In this document: in pieces, positions 19,345 through 27,921 of the stretch
Layout of the letters: the number at the start of each line of letters is the position of its first letter
Position numbering within the stretch: the stretch's first letter is position 1
Assembly: GCA_012837335.1 (NCBI GenBank)
Contig: DURM01000055.1
Location: 20,604-84,603 of the forward strand
Origin: Bacillota bacterium
GTDB lineage: Bacteria; Bacillota; Limnochordia; Darwinibacteriales; DTU012
Direction: 5' to 3'
Length of the DNA stretch: 64,000 bases
The notes under the pieces: generated by a model
Database searches by the model: none
Seen by the model: only the letters and a program-made list of their open reading frames with translations
What the model was told of the DNA's origin: nothing
Made by a program: the position numbers and the translations under genes

Positions 19345-19372
19345 TTGCGATTAATTCCTGTAGTGGTATAAT
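19345..19372 (+). promoter_or_regulatory. Sigma-A-like promoter of the AraC gene
   Basis: TTGCGA (19345-19350), 16-bp spacer, TATAAT (19367-19372). Predicted transcription start near 19379, which would leave a leader of only about 6-15 nt before the coding region. Confidence 0.6.
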
Positions 19373-19384
19373 CTCTATAAAGGA

Positions 19385-20218
19385 GTGAGAACAATCGCTG
19401 AGCTGAACTATGATTTTCGCATTGAAACAAGAAAACGCGATGCTTTTAACATGAATGACAAGCACCGCCACGAACCTTATGAAATCTATTATCTTAGAGC
19501 TGGGGAACGCTATTATTTCATCGATGATCGCATTTACCACGTTAACCAAGGCGACTTAATTTTTGTGCCCAGCAATGTCCTGCACCGCACCACTGCAGCC
19601 AACAATGAGCAGCACGAGCGCACCGTCCTCTATTTTAAAGATCGGTTCTTAGCTGATCTGGTCCCCCAGTCGGCCCATCTCATGGACTGTTTTTACCGGG
19701 AAACCAAGGTTGTGCGCCCAAAAGTGGCCGAGCAGATGCAGATCGAGAATACCCTGGCCAAGCTGAGCACAGAATATGGGAAGTCCCTTCCCCACTCTGC
19801 GCTCTACCTGAAAGCGCTTTTGATCGAGTTATTAGTCCTTGCCAACCGCATTGAACCGGCAGAACCGAACTTATATGATTCCTTAAGTCCGATTCACGAG
19901 AAAATCCACAAAATTGTGCGCTATCTCCGCAAAAACTACCAGTCTGCGGTAACGCTGGCACAGCTGGGAGATAAATTTTACATCAGCCAGTACTATCTTT
20001 CCCGCATGTTTAAAGAAGTAACCGGATTAACCCTGATCGAATACCTAAACACAGTCCGGGTTCAGGAAGCCCAGAAGCTGCTCACCAGCTCAGACCTGTC
20101 TATTACCGAGATTTCTGGTCTGGTAGGCTATGAGAACCAAACTTATTTTGGACGCATCTTTAAGCGGATCACCGGACTAACTCCGAGTGAATACCGCCGT
20201 CAGAGCTCAGCAGGATAA
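19385..20218 (+). CDS. AraC-family transcriptional regulator with cupin sensor domain
   Basis: About 275 residues: an N-terminal cupin-like sugar-sensing domain (HRHEPYEIYYLRAGERYYF, then HVNQGDLIFVPSNVLH) and a C-terminal double helix-turn-helix (QLGDKFYISQYYLSRMFKE; ISGLVGYENQTYFGRIFKR). Start is uncertain: the GTG at 19385 overlaps the AAAGGAG ribosome site (19379-19385), whereas an ATC at 19394 lies exactly 8 nt downstream of that site; the first ATG (19451) would remove conserved N-terminal sequence. Divergent from the Gfo/Idh gene, its likely target. Confidence 0.88.
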   Translation: MRTIAELNYDFRIETRKRDAFNMNDKHRHEPYEIYYLRAGERYYFIDDRIYHVNQGDLIFVPSNVLHRTTAANNEQHERTVLYFKDRFLADLVPQSAHLMDCFYRETKVVRPKVAEQMQIENTLAKLSTEYGKSLPHSALYLKALLIELLVLANRIEPAEPNLYDSLSPIHEKIHKIVRYLRKNYQSAVTLAQLGDKFYISQYYLSRMFKEVTGLTLIEYLNTVRVQEAQKLLTSSDLSITEISGLVGYENQTYFGRIFKRITGLTPSEYRRQSSAG

Positions 20219-20229
20219 GCTTGCACACC

Positions 20230-20949
20230 TTACTTTAGATCGAGGGTGTGGTAGATTTTAGGCAGGTCAAACACCGTAATAATCCCCATCAGCCTGCCCT
20301 TCTCGGTACCATCGTCGCTGATCAGCACCGCCTGCAGTCTCTTGCCGCGGTGGCTGTAATCTTCAAAGTAGCGGAGCACATCAAAGAGCGGGCAGTCAGG
20401 AGTCACGAACTGGTAGTTATCCGGATTTTGCAGATACTTAAGGACTGACTGCACAGGTTCTTGATCTAAATCAAGGCAGTTGTCGATATGATCAGCCAGC
20501 CAGTAAGTAACCGCTTCGGCGGTTAAAATCCCCACAAAGCGGTCTCCCTGATAAACCGGCAGTTTGGAAAAAGCATGGGTATGCATCCGGGTAACCGCTT
20601 CTCTAAGAGTATCATCAAGATTGCAGGTGACCACCCTGCCCAAAAACAGCTCGCCTACTGTGGGGGGCGTGCGGAGCAGATCGCGGATCGCCTCCAATCG
20701 CCGCACCACTTCCTCATGGGGCTCGGCAATGGGCTGATCATCGATTCGTTCATGGACAATGGCATTGCGAAGATCACCATATTCTTTCAGCTCAATCGCA
20801 ATATCCCGCACAAAGGGATCCAGCAGCGCCGCTTTATCCACCAGCTGGTAAAAAGGTATATGGCGTTTCGTCTGAGCGATTTTCTCCAACTCGTGCTCAA
20901 TATCAATAAAGGCATTGAGATAGCGCCTGGAGTTTTCATAAGCAGTCAT
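20230..20949 (-). CDS. HEPN-like domain fused to a CBS-domain pair
   Basis: A 239-residue protein. The helical N-terminus (about 1-95) contains DLRNAIVHERID, with R61 and H66 forming the Rx4H motif of HEPN RNases. Residues about 97-239 are two CBS domains (FSKLPVYQGDRFVGILT, RLMGIITVFDLPKIY), which bind adenosine nucleotides in related proteins. The arrangement suggests a nucleotide-controlled HEPN protein, but many HEPN-like domains are not nucleases. It lies about 100 bp downstream of the GH106-like gene on the same strand and converges with the AraC gene. Confidence 0.7.
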   Translation of the reverse strand: MTAYENSRRYLNAFIDIEHELEKIAQTKRHIPFYQLVDKAALLDPFVRDIAIELKEYGDLRNAIVHERIDDQPIAEPHEEVVRRLEAIRDLLRTPPTVGELFLGRVVTCNLDDTLREAVTRMHTHAFSKLPVYQGDRFVGILTAEAVTYWLADHIDNCLDLDQEPVQSVLKYLQNPDNYQFVTPDCPLFDVLRYFEDYSHRGKRLQAVLISDDGTEKGRLMGIITVFDLPKIYHTLDLK

Positions 20950-21025
20950 AGTCTAAGCCCCTACAATCGCAGTTTTATCTAATCAATTCAATTCCAGACT
21001 AAATTATTCCTGCGTAAGATGGAGC

Positions 21026-21049
21026 AGGCAGTCCTGCAGCGGACTGCCT
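21026..21049 (-). repeat. Hairpin between GH106-like and HEPN-CBS genes
   Basis: Perfect 9-bp arms AGGCAGTCC/GGACTGCCT with a 6-nt loop just after the glycosidase stop. No U-tract follows on the minus strand, so it may stabilise the upstream message 3' end or attenuate weakly rather than terminate. Confidence 0.45.
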
Positions 21050-21053
21050 GTGT

Positions 21054-23534
21054 TTATTTATTCAGTTTAACCACAACCGGTCCAAGCAAGCCTGACTTGA
21101 TCTTCGCTTCCGTAAACTTGTTGGCCAGAGTGTTAGTAATCTTAACCCGCAGCTGATTAACCCCAGCCTGCGCATACTCTGTTAGATCATACTGATACGG
21201 CGGCAGCATTCTCACACCTGCATCGCGGCCGTTTATCTCCAGGGTGACCAGCTCACAGACTTCTCCTAAATCAAGGACAACTTGCTTGGCTTGATCCAGC
21301 TGACTCTGCTCTAAGCTGAACTCATGGATATAGGTAAGTGTGCCGGAAAAACGCTCCATACCGGCAAACTCTGTCCAGGAGCGGAGGCTGTCTGCTACCC
21401 CCATCTCGACGGGAGGATTCTCAATCTCCCAGCCGCGGCTGAGATCGATCACGGCAGTAGTTTCAAAAACTGAAGCTGTTGGTCCCTCAACCGGTTTTCC
21501 ATTAGGGTCGACAGCAATGATGGTACTGCCTCTTCCTGGTAAGCTCAGCTCAAACGCGATAGTTTTGGCATCCTCATCAGCACTAACCGCAAGCGGCACT
21601 GCTGTGCCGTTCCAGGCATCCCACTGCTCAGCACAGCCATATGTGCCAAGGGTAACCTTACCGGCCAGCGCCTGATCACCTTCATTGACCAGCAGATAGA
21701 AATGAATTCCATTTTTAACCACATGGGTAAAGCGGAGATCTTTTGCCCCAGGTTCAACAGCAAGATCGCGGCAGATTGATTTTTCAACCGCATCTACCAC
21801 CTGACTGAAATCATTAAGTTCTACCGCACCTGCAATGGGAAGCGTCTCTTGATCTGGGTTGTACACAATTAAGATACCACCCTGCTTGATAAATTCCGGA
21901 AGCAGATTTTGGACTTCGGGAGTGATGTGAATGCTGTCCTCCACCAGCAGAACCGGATAACTCTGAGCTGTAATCTTCAGCCTGCCGTTTTCAACTGCAA
22001 CGCGGTCAGCAAACAGAGTGTTTTCCAGATAGTTAAACTCAATCTGCTGCTCATATAATGGGCGGACAATCTCCCAAGGCAGATGATCGTGCTCACAGAG
22101 TACCGCTACCTGAGCTTGGTTGACAGAATCCGTATTTAACCACGAGTTCCGCTTCATATAGTCGGAAATCGTCCGGTAGTGGGGCCACCAAATGTTGTTC
22201 GGGCCCACATCCGGTGGACGCTCGTTGTAGCGTCCTTCGCCCTCAATCGAGTAGAAGAACGCGTGGGGATATAACAGATTTACACCCCGGACAAACAACC
22301 AGTCCATGTACCATTTCATATCCCAAACGCTGAACGCCCAGTCGATCTTATTCGGGCCGCAGCAGGCAAAACACTCGTTAGAATTGCGGCGCAGTCCCGC
22401 GTGGCGGGCAGCGTCAGATGAGCATTTGCCCTGGGTGCTGTGCTCGCCGGAAAGAGCCAGATCATTTTCCGGCGCTACCCAGCGCCACACCACGTCCTGG
22501 CCGGGAATATGGAAATACTTCAAAAGCCCAATATCCGCGCTCCGCTCCGGATGCCCGGTCAGAGCAATCCCGTGCTTGGCGCACCAGTCGGAAATCTGCT
22601 TGTAATAGGTCTCTTCCATCAGCTTATTGATCGCCTGCTTATACAGCCGGCGCGTATCGGCAGCTGCGCTGCCTGTATCGAACCAGAGTGCCGGCAGATC
22701 GAGCTCACTGCCTCCACATTTTTCATACCAAGCTAAAAATCCTCTCGTCCAGGGGCGCAGCCCTCTTTTGCCTCGCCGCCCAAGGATTGCCGGTTCATCG
22801 GTAAACATGCCGATGATGGTTGTGCCGAAGTGCTCGGAAAGAACTTCGTAATAGCGCTCGTGGGTGAAGTTAATAAATGCTCTTACTGCTTCAGGGTTAA
22901 GCAGATCCGCAGCCGCAGGCGCTCCTGGCTGGCCATCATCCTCACCGAAGTGAATCCCCCGGATGGTACCGCGGGAGTACGTTTCGACAAACACCAGCAC
23001 TGCCCACTCATCTTGATCGGGTGCGGCAAAAACGACTTTATCATCAGTCAATTCCAGCCTGCGGATGCTCTTTGCATCAATCGCTTTCTCATCAAGCTTT
23101 TTGACAGCTAGGATTGAAACCAGCTGCTCATCTTCCTCCAGCTCTGGGGTCAGCTCAAGCTGGCCTGATACCGGATACTCCCGCATCTGCAGTCCAATAC
23201 TGGCAAATTGAGGATTAGATGCTACCACCTTGCCGTGGGCTGATCCGGATGGATACATTGCTTCATCGTATAAAATAACTTTCATGCCAAGCTCTGCTGC
23301 TGTCTCCACAGCGCAGCGCACTAATTCCATAAAGCGATCCGATAAGTATTCAATTTCATGTGGTATCCCAATTCGGGGATGAATAATAAAGCCCATGACC
23401 CCTTTATCTTTAAAGTCATGAATCTGCCTGGTTATTTCTGACTCGGTTAGATGATCGTTCCAAAACCAAAACGGTAGTGGACTGAATTCATCAGCTGGTT
23501 CGTAAAACTGCGTCCGCAGCTGGTCCAAAGTCAA
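21054..23534 (-). CDS. GH106-like glycoside hydrolase (alpha-L-rhamnosidase-type)
   Basis: An 826-residue cytosolic-looking protein without signal peptide. The N-terminal signatures PLPFWFWNDHLTE and GVMGFIIHPRIG plus MKVILYDEAMYPSG match the large family around GH106 alpha-L-rhamnosidases; the central part has a TIM-barrel character (MFTDEPAIL) and the last 150 residues look like a galactose-binding beta-sandwich (LDLGEVCELVTLEINGRDAG). TTG at 23534 is chosen because GGAGGTG lies 6 nt upstream, while the ATG at 23549 has no site. Rhamnose-containing pectin fits the nearby lyase, but the exact substrate is inferred. Confidence 0.75.
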   Translation of the reverse strand: MTLDQLRTQFYEPADEFSPLPFWFWNDHLTESEITRQIHDFKDKGVMGFIIHPRIGIPHEIEYLSDRFMELVRCAVETAAELGMKVILYDEAMYPSGSAHGKVVASNPQFASIGLQMREYPVSGQLELTPELEEDEQLVSILAVKKLDEKAIDAKSIRRLELTDDKVVFAAPDQDEWAVLVFVETYSRGTIRGIHFGEDDGQPGAPAAADLLNPEAVRAFINFTHERYYEVLSEHFGTTIIGMFTDEPAILGRRGKRGLRPWTRGFLAWYEKCGGSELDLPALWFDTGSAAADTRRLYKQAINKLMEETYYKQISDWCAKHGIALTGHPERSADIGLLKYFHIPGQDVVWRWVAPENDLALSGEHSTQGKCSSDAARHAGLRRNSNECFACCGPNKIDWAFSVWDMKWYMDWLFVRGVNLLYPHAFFYSIEGEGRYNERPPDVGPNNIWWPHYRTISDYMKRNSWLNTDSVNQAQVAVLCEHDHLPWEIVRPLYEQQIEFNYLENTLFADRVAVENGRLKITAQSYPVLLVEDSIHITPEVQNLLPEFIKQGGILIVYNPDQETLPIAGAVELNDFSQVVDAVEKSICRDLAVEPGAKDLRFTHVVKNGIHFYLLVNEGDQALAGKVTLGTYGCAEQWDAWNGTAVPLAVSADEDAKTIAFELSLPGRGSTIIAVDPNGKPVEGPTASVFETTAVIDLSRGWEIENPPVEMGVADSLRSWTEFAGMERFSGTLTYIHEFSLEQSQLDQAKQVVLDLGEVCELVTLEINGRDAGVRMLPPYQYDLTEYAQAGVNQLRVKITNTLANKFTEAKIKSGLLGPVVVKLNK

Positions 23535-23589
23535 CCCTAACACCTCCATATAATGCTAAAGATCCGAACATCTCTACTATACCACAAAG

Positions 23590-23620
23590 AAAAACCTGCT
23601 GCCACTAAAGATACAGCAGG
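23590..23620 (-). terminator. Terminator of the purine operon
   Basis: On the minus strand CCTGCTG/CAGCAGG arms with a 12-nt loop followed by TTTTT, immediately after the purD stop. Confidence 0.75.
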
Positions 23621-24880
23621 CTAAGATCTTATCAGCGCTTTATCGGCTATATCCCGCCGGTAATGCATTCCCTCAAATCTGATTTCAGAAACACCTTCAT
23701 AAGCCCGTTTTTTGGCAAGTTCCAATGTATCTCCCTGGCCAACCACGGCAACAACTCGTCCTCCCGCGGTCACCAGCCCGTCTTGACCGCGGCTTGTTCC
23801 CGCGTGAAACACCGCGGTGTGCTGGCGGGCTTCCACCCTATCGATTCCGCTAATCAGCTTACCCTTCTCATAAACACCTGGGTAGCCCCTGCTTGCCATT
23901 ACTACAGCAACTGCTGCTTCATTACTCCAGGAAATCGCATCAATCCCATCCAAACGGTGCTCAGCGCAGGCCAGGATTATCTCCAGAAGATCTGCCTCTA
24001 GCCTGGGGAGAACCACCTGGGTTTCCGGATCGCCAAAGCGGGCATTAAACTCAATTACCTTCAAACCCTGCTCCGTCAGCATCAGCCCCGCATATAAAAC
24101 ACCTGTAAAACTTCGCCCTTCCTTAACCAGCGCTTCCGCAGCGGGAATTAAGACGCGCTCCACCGCTTCGGCAGTTACTTTTTCACCGAGATGGGGTACC
24201 GGCGAATAGGCTCCCATCCCTCCGGTATTTGGTCCCTGATCACCTTCAAACACCTGCTTATGGTCCTGGGCAGCTGCCATGGGCAGAACGGTAGTGCCAT
24301 CAACAAATGCCATCAGCGACAGCTCTTCGCCAATCAAAAACTCTTCAATAACAACCCGGGGATGGGTTTTAAAGCTTTCCCGCACTGCCGCTTTAGCTTG
24401 GTCCTTGTCGGCGCAGATGACCACTCCTTTGCCGGCAGCCAGCCCATCCGCTTTCACTACCAAGGGCAGAGCTTGGGTTTCGATATATTCAAGAGCGGCT
24501 GCTTCACTGCTGAACGCTTGGTAAGCTGCAGTGGGAATCCCGTACCGCTCCATCAAATCCTTAGCAAAAGCTTTGCTCGCTTCAATCTCGGCGGCAGCTC
24601 GTGTCGGTCCAAAGATTTTCAGCCCCGCAGCTTGAAACCTATCCACAATACCTAAACTTAAAGGCAGTTCCGGACCAACAATCGTCACATCAATCTTCCT
24701 GCTGATGGCAAAATCCAGCAGTTGCTCAATCTCGGCAACCTCAATCGGCATCAACTCCGCCAGCTCAGCAATGCCGCCGTTACCGGGAGCGCAGTACAGC
24801 TTTAAATCAGGGCGATCCTGTTTTAGCTTCCAGCAGATGGCATGCTCTCTGCCGCCGCTCCCCACTACAAGTACTTGCAT
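23621..24880 (-). CDS. purD: Phosphoribosylamine--glycine ligase
   Basis: A 419-residue ATP-grasp enzyme that joins glycine to phosphoribosylamine. It opens with VLVVGSGGREHA, has the ATP-grasp segment LVVKADGLAAGKGVVIC and the metal-binding FNARFGDPETQ. ATG at 24880 is chosen as 8 nt downstream of AAGGAG; the ATG at 24886 is only 2 nt from it. Last gene of the pur operon, 5 bp after purN. Confidence 0.95.
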   Translation of the reverse strand: MQVLVVGSGGREHAICWKLKQDRPDLKLYCAPGNGGIAELAELMPIEVAEIEQLLDFAISRKIDVTIVGPELPLSLGIVDRFQAAGLKIFGPTRAAAEIEASKAFAKDLMERYGIPTAAYQAFSSEAAALEYIETQALPLVVKADGLAAGKGVVICADKDQAKAAVRESFKTHPRVVIEEFLIGEELSLMAFVDGTTVLPMAAAQDHKQVFEGDQGPNTGGMGAYSPVPHLGEKVTAEAVERVLIPAAEALVKEGRSFTGVLYAGLMLTEQGLKVIEFNARFGDPETQVVLPRLEADLLEIILACAEHRLDGIDAISWSNEAAVAVVMASRGYPGVYEKGKLISGIDRVEARQHTAVFHAGTSRGQDGLVTAGGRVVAVVGQGDTLELAKKRAYEGVSEIRFEGMHYRRDIADKALIRS

Positions 24881-24885
24881 CCACA

Positions 24886-25512
24886 TCACTCCTTAAACCC
24901 TTCCTCAGCCTTCCAGCACACCCGCCTGCCATCTAAATAGATCTTGCCCACAGCGCAGGCATGCACAATTTGCGGATAAAGCCGATGTTCAACCTCATGA
25001 ATCCTCGCCGATAAGCTGGCATGGGTATCACCAAGGGCAACCTTTACTGCTTCCTGGGCAATAATTGGTCCGGTATCCATGCCGCGATCCACAAAGTGCA
25101 CTGTTACACCGGTAACCCGCACACCCGCCTGCAGCGCCTGTCCCACCGCATCAATTCCGGGAAAGGACGGCAGCAGCGATGGATGAAGATTAATAATCCT
25201 GCCCGGATACTGATCCAAAAGCGTAGGCCCTAACAGACGCATATAGCCGGCAAGAGCAATAAAATCAATCCGATGCTCTTGCAGCTGAGCTAGTATGTAT
25301 TCTTCAAACTGCCTTTTGCCTGCAAATTTTCTCCGCTCAACAATCACAATCGGCGTTCCCCAGCTCTGCGCCCGCTGGATCACGCCTGCTCCCGGCTGGT
25401 CGCATACCACCAAGGCCACTTCCACCCTAGTATCAGGGTTTTCTGCAAAGAACCGCATAATTGCCTCATAGTTCGAACCGGAACCGGAAGCAAAGACGGC
25501 GATCTTAACCAC
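24886..25512 (-). CDS. purN: Phosphoribosylglycinamide formyltransferase 1
   Basis: A 208-residue folate-dependent formyltransferase. It begins VFASGSGSNYEAI (phosphate-binding loop), with the catalytic region IINLHPSLLPSFPG (Asn and His) and TVHFVDRGMDTGPII (Asp). These are the standard N-H-D catalytic residues using 10-formyl-THF. Overlaps the last base of purM. The folate transporter with THF riboswitch elsewhere in the window supplies the same cofactor pool. Confidence 0.95.
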   Translation of the reverse strand: MVKIAVFASGSGSNYEAIMRFFAENPDTRVEVALVVCDQPGAGVIQRAQSWGTPIVIVERRKFAGKRQFEEYILAQLQEHRIDFIALAGYMRLLGPTLLDQYPGRIINLHPSLLPSFPGIDAVGQALQAGVRVTGVTVHFVDRGMDTGPIIAQEAVKVALGDTHASLSARIHEVEHRLYPQIVHACAVGKIYLDGRRVCWKAEEGFKE

Positions 25513-26522
25513 TAGACTCCCTCCCTAAACACCACCTGACCATCACCGGCAGTTACTCTGCCGATCCGGTAGGCCTGCTCTCCCTCACTGTGGAGAGAAT
25601 CAATGACTCGCTCTGCATCCTCAGGGTCAACAGCGATCACCATGCCGATCCCCATGTTAAAGACATTGAACATCTCGGTATCAGGTATCTGAGCATAGCT
25701 CTGGAACTCGGTAAAGATGGGCAGGATCGGCCAGCTGCCAAGCTCTACTTCGGCGCTGCATCCTTCAGGCAGAATCCTGGGGATATTCTCGATAAATCCG
25801 CCGCCGGTGATGTGGGCGATCCCCTTAAGCTCAAACTGTTGCAGCAAATTAAGAATTGGTTTCACATAAATGCGGGTAGGCTTAAGCAGACGCGGACCGA
25901 TTTCGGTTACATCCAGCCCATGTTCAGCCAGGATTTTCCGCACTAACGAAAAGCCGTTGCTGTGGACACCGCTTGATGGCAAACCAATCAAAACATCTCC
26001 CGGAGTGATTTTCTCTCCAGTAATGATCTGGTTCCGATCCACAATTCCCACGCAGAAACCAGCTAGATCATACTCCCCCTCCGGGTAAAAACCGGGCATT
26101 TCCGCTGTCTCCCCTCCGATGAGGGAGCATCCCGCGTCCTCGCAGCCATCGGCAATGCCTTTGACCACTGCTTCTACCTGCTGGGGATCTACCCTGCCAC
26201 AAGCGAAGTAATCCAGGAAAAACAGGGGTTCTGCACCCAAAGCCACCACATCGTTAACGCACATCGCTACTAAATCGATGCCCACCGTATCATGCTTGTT
26301 GAGGGCAAAGGCCAGCTTCAGCTTCGTACCGACACCATCCGTTCCTGAGACCAGCACCGGATCCTTGTATTTATCCAGGGGCAGGGCGAACAAGCCGCCA
26401 AAACCGCCCACAGTGCTTAACACCTCGGGTCGAAAAGTGCGGGCAGCGTGCTTTTTAATGCCCTTTACAGCTGCATAACCTGCAGACAGATCCACTCCTG
26501 CCTGCTTATAAGCCTCACTCAT
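25512..26522 (-). CDS. purM: Phosphoribosylformylglycinamidine cyclo-ligase (AIR synthetase)
   Basis: A 336-residue AIRS family enzyme. Motifs: [40 protein letters not shown] and [16 protein letters not shown] at 26522 follows GGAGG; a longer in-frame version from 26594 adds 24 residues unlike PurM. The start overlaps the end of purF by 8 bp, indicating translational coupling. Confidence 0.95.
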   Translation of the reverse strand: MSEAYKQAGVDLSAGYAAVKGIKKHAARTFRPEVLSTVGGFGGLFALPLDKYKDPVLVSGTDGVGTKLKLAFALNKHDTVGIDLVAMCVNDVVALGAEPLFFLDYFACGRVDPQQVEAVVKGIADGCEDAGCSLIGGETAEMPGFYPEGEYDLAGFCVGIVDRNQIITGEKITPGDVLIGLPSSGVHSNGFSLVRKILAEHGLDVTEIGPRLLKPTRIYVKPILNLLQQFELKGIAHITGGGFIENIPRILPEGCSAEVELGSWPILPIFTEFQSYAQIPDTEMFNVFNMGIGMVIAVDPEDAERVIDSLHSEGEQAYRIGRVTAGDGQVVFREGV

Positions 26523-27921
26523 GCCGCTCCTCCTCACTGTGAAAATAAACCTGAGTGGGATAATTCCCATTAAAACACGCCAGACATAATCCATGGCTTT
26601 CGGCGCTCCCGCTGATAGCGCGAGTTAAACCCTCGATGCTGAGAAACTCAAGGGAGTCCGCTCCGATATGGCTGCAGATTTCTTCCACACTTTTATGGGT
26701 TATGATCAGCTCATCATGGGTGGAAATATCAATCCCGTAAAAGCAGGGGTGAGCTACAGGCGGTGAGCTGATCCGCACATGCACCTCTTTTGCTCCCGCA
26801 TCCCGCAAAAGTCTCACAATCCGGCGGCTGGTTGTTCCGCGTATGAGGGAATCGTCCACCATGATCACAGATTTGCCTTCCACCACTTTCCGCACCACAC
26901 TTAACTTCAGTTTCACATCCCTGGTGCGCGACTCCTGCCTGCCCTTAATGAATGTCCGTCCCACATAGCGGTTCTTGACCAAACCCATCTCAAACGGAAG
27001 CTGCAGAGTATCGGCATAGCCGATGGCTGCAGAAAAACTGGAATCTGGAACTGCTACAACCAGATCCGCATCAACCGGACTCTCTTTCGCCAGCTCTCTG
27101 CCGAGTTTGGTACGCACCTGGTGCACACTGATCCCGCTGGTAAGATTGGAATCAGGTCTAGCAAAATAGATATACTCAAAGGCGCAGAACGATGGCTGCG
27201 GCTCCGCAATTCTTATTGACTGCACTCCATTTCGATCCACCACCACCATCTCGCCCGGCTCCACATGGCGGATATACTCCGCTTCCACCAGATCGAAAGC
27301 GCAGGTTTCCGAGGCAAAGCAGATGCTTTCGCCCACTTTACCCATGGCCATTGGCCTCAGTCCATGGGGATCGAGGCAGGCTATCAGCTGATCCTCAGAT
27401 ACCACCAAGAGCGCGTAGGCGCCCTGCACTACATTCAGCGCTTCTCTCAGCGCAGAGACTAAATCATTGTGCAGCGAACGGGCAATTAGGTGGGCAATTA
27501 CTTCCACGTCGCTGTTTGTTTGGAAGATTGAACCCTGGTCTTCTAAAGAAGCGCGGACCTGGCCGGCGTTAACCAGCATGCCGTTATGGGCAAGCGCAAT
27601 CGTGCCGGCACGGTACTTAAAAACCAAGGGCTGGGCTTCGGTGATCGTTGGATTGCCGAAGCCGTACATCACGTGACCTGCCGCCACCTCACCGGTTAGA
27701 TCAAACTCTTCACCGTTTTCGAACACATGGGTAACCAAGCCCATGCCTTTGTGGACGTTAAATTTCCCCCGATCCACCGCCACAATGCCGGCGCTCTCCT
27801 GGCCGCGGTGTTGGAGGGCATGCAGTCCGTAATACACTAATTCACAGGCATTGGGGTGCCCGTAGATTCCGAACACCCCACAGGCTTCATGCAGACCTCC
27901 TGTCAGTCGGTCATTAAGCAT
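26515..27921 (-). CDS. purF: Amidophosphoribosyltransferase
   Basis: A 468-residue enzyme of the Bacillus type. A short propeptide (about 13 residues) precedes the catalytic cysteine in EACGVFGI. The PRPP loop [14 protein letters not shown] is present. The four cysteines that hold a 4Fe-4S cluster in B. subtilis PurF appear to be conserved (FCAFEY, HPCFYG, and CLAC near the end), so the enzyme should be oxygen-labile. ATG at 27921 follows AAGGATG; the ATG at 27939 lacks a site. Overlaps purL by 19 bp. It commits PRPP to purine synthesis, fitting PRPP sensing upstream. Confidence 0.95.
   Translation of the reverse strand: MLNDRLTGGLHEACGVFGIYGHPNACELVYYGLHALQHRGQESAGIVAVDRGKFNVHKGMGLVTHVFENGEEFDLTGEVAAGHVMYGFGNPTITEAQPLVFKYRAGTIALAHNGMLVNAGQVRASLEDQGSIFQTNSDVEVIAHLIARSLHNDLVSALREALNVVQGAYALLVVSEDQLIACLDPHGLRPMAMGKVGESICFASETCAFDLVEAEYIRHVEPGEMVVVDRNGVQSIRIAEPQPSFCAFEYIYFARPDSNLTSGISVHQVRTKLGRELAKESPVDADLVVAVPDSSFSAAIGYADTLQLPFEMGLVKNRYVGRTFIKGRQESRTRDVKLKLSVVRKVVEGKSVIMVDDSLIRGTTSRRIVRLLRDAGAKEVHVRISSPPVAHPCFYGIDISTHDELIITHKSVEEICSHIGADSLEFLSIEGLTRAISGSAESHGLCLACFNGNYPTQVYFHSEEERHE

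Noticed and set aside
20223..20249. CACACC...GGTGTG hairpin between AraC and HEPN-CBS genes as terminator
   Set aside because: Long loop, short arms and no U-tract on either strand.
27192..27572. Proline-rich plus-strand frame opposite purF
   Set aside because: Mirror of purF codon usage, no start signal, and purF on the other strand is certain.
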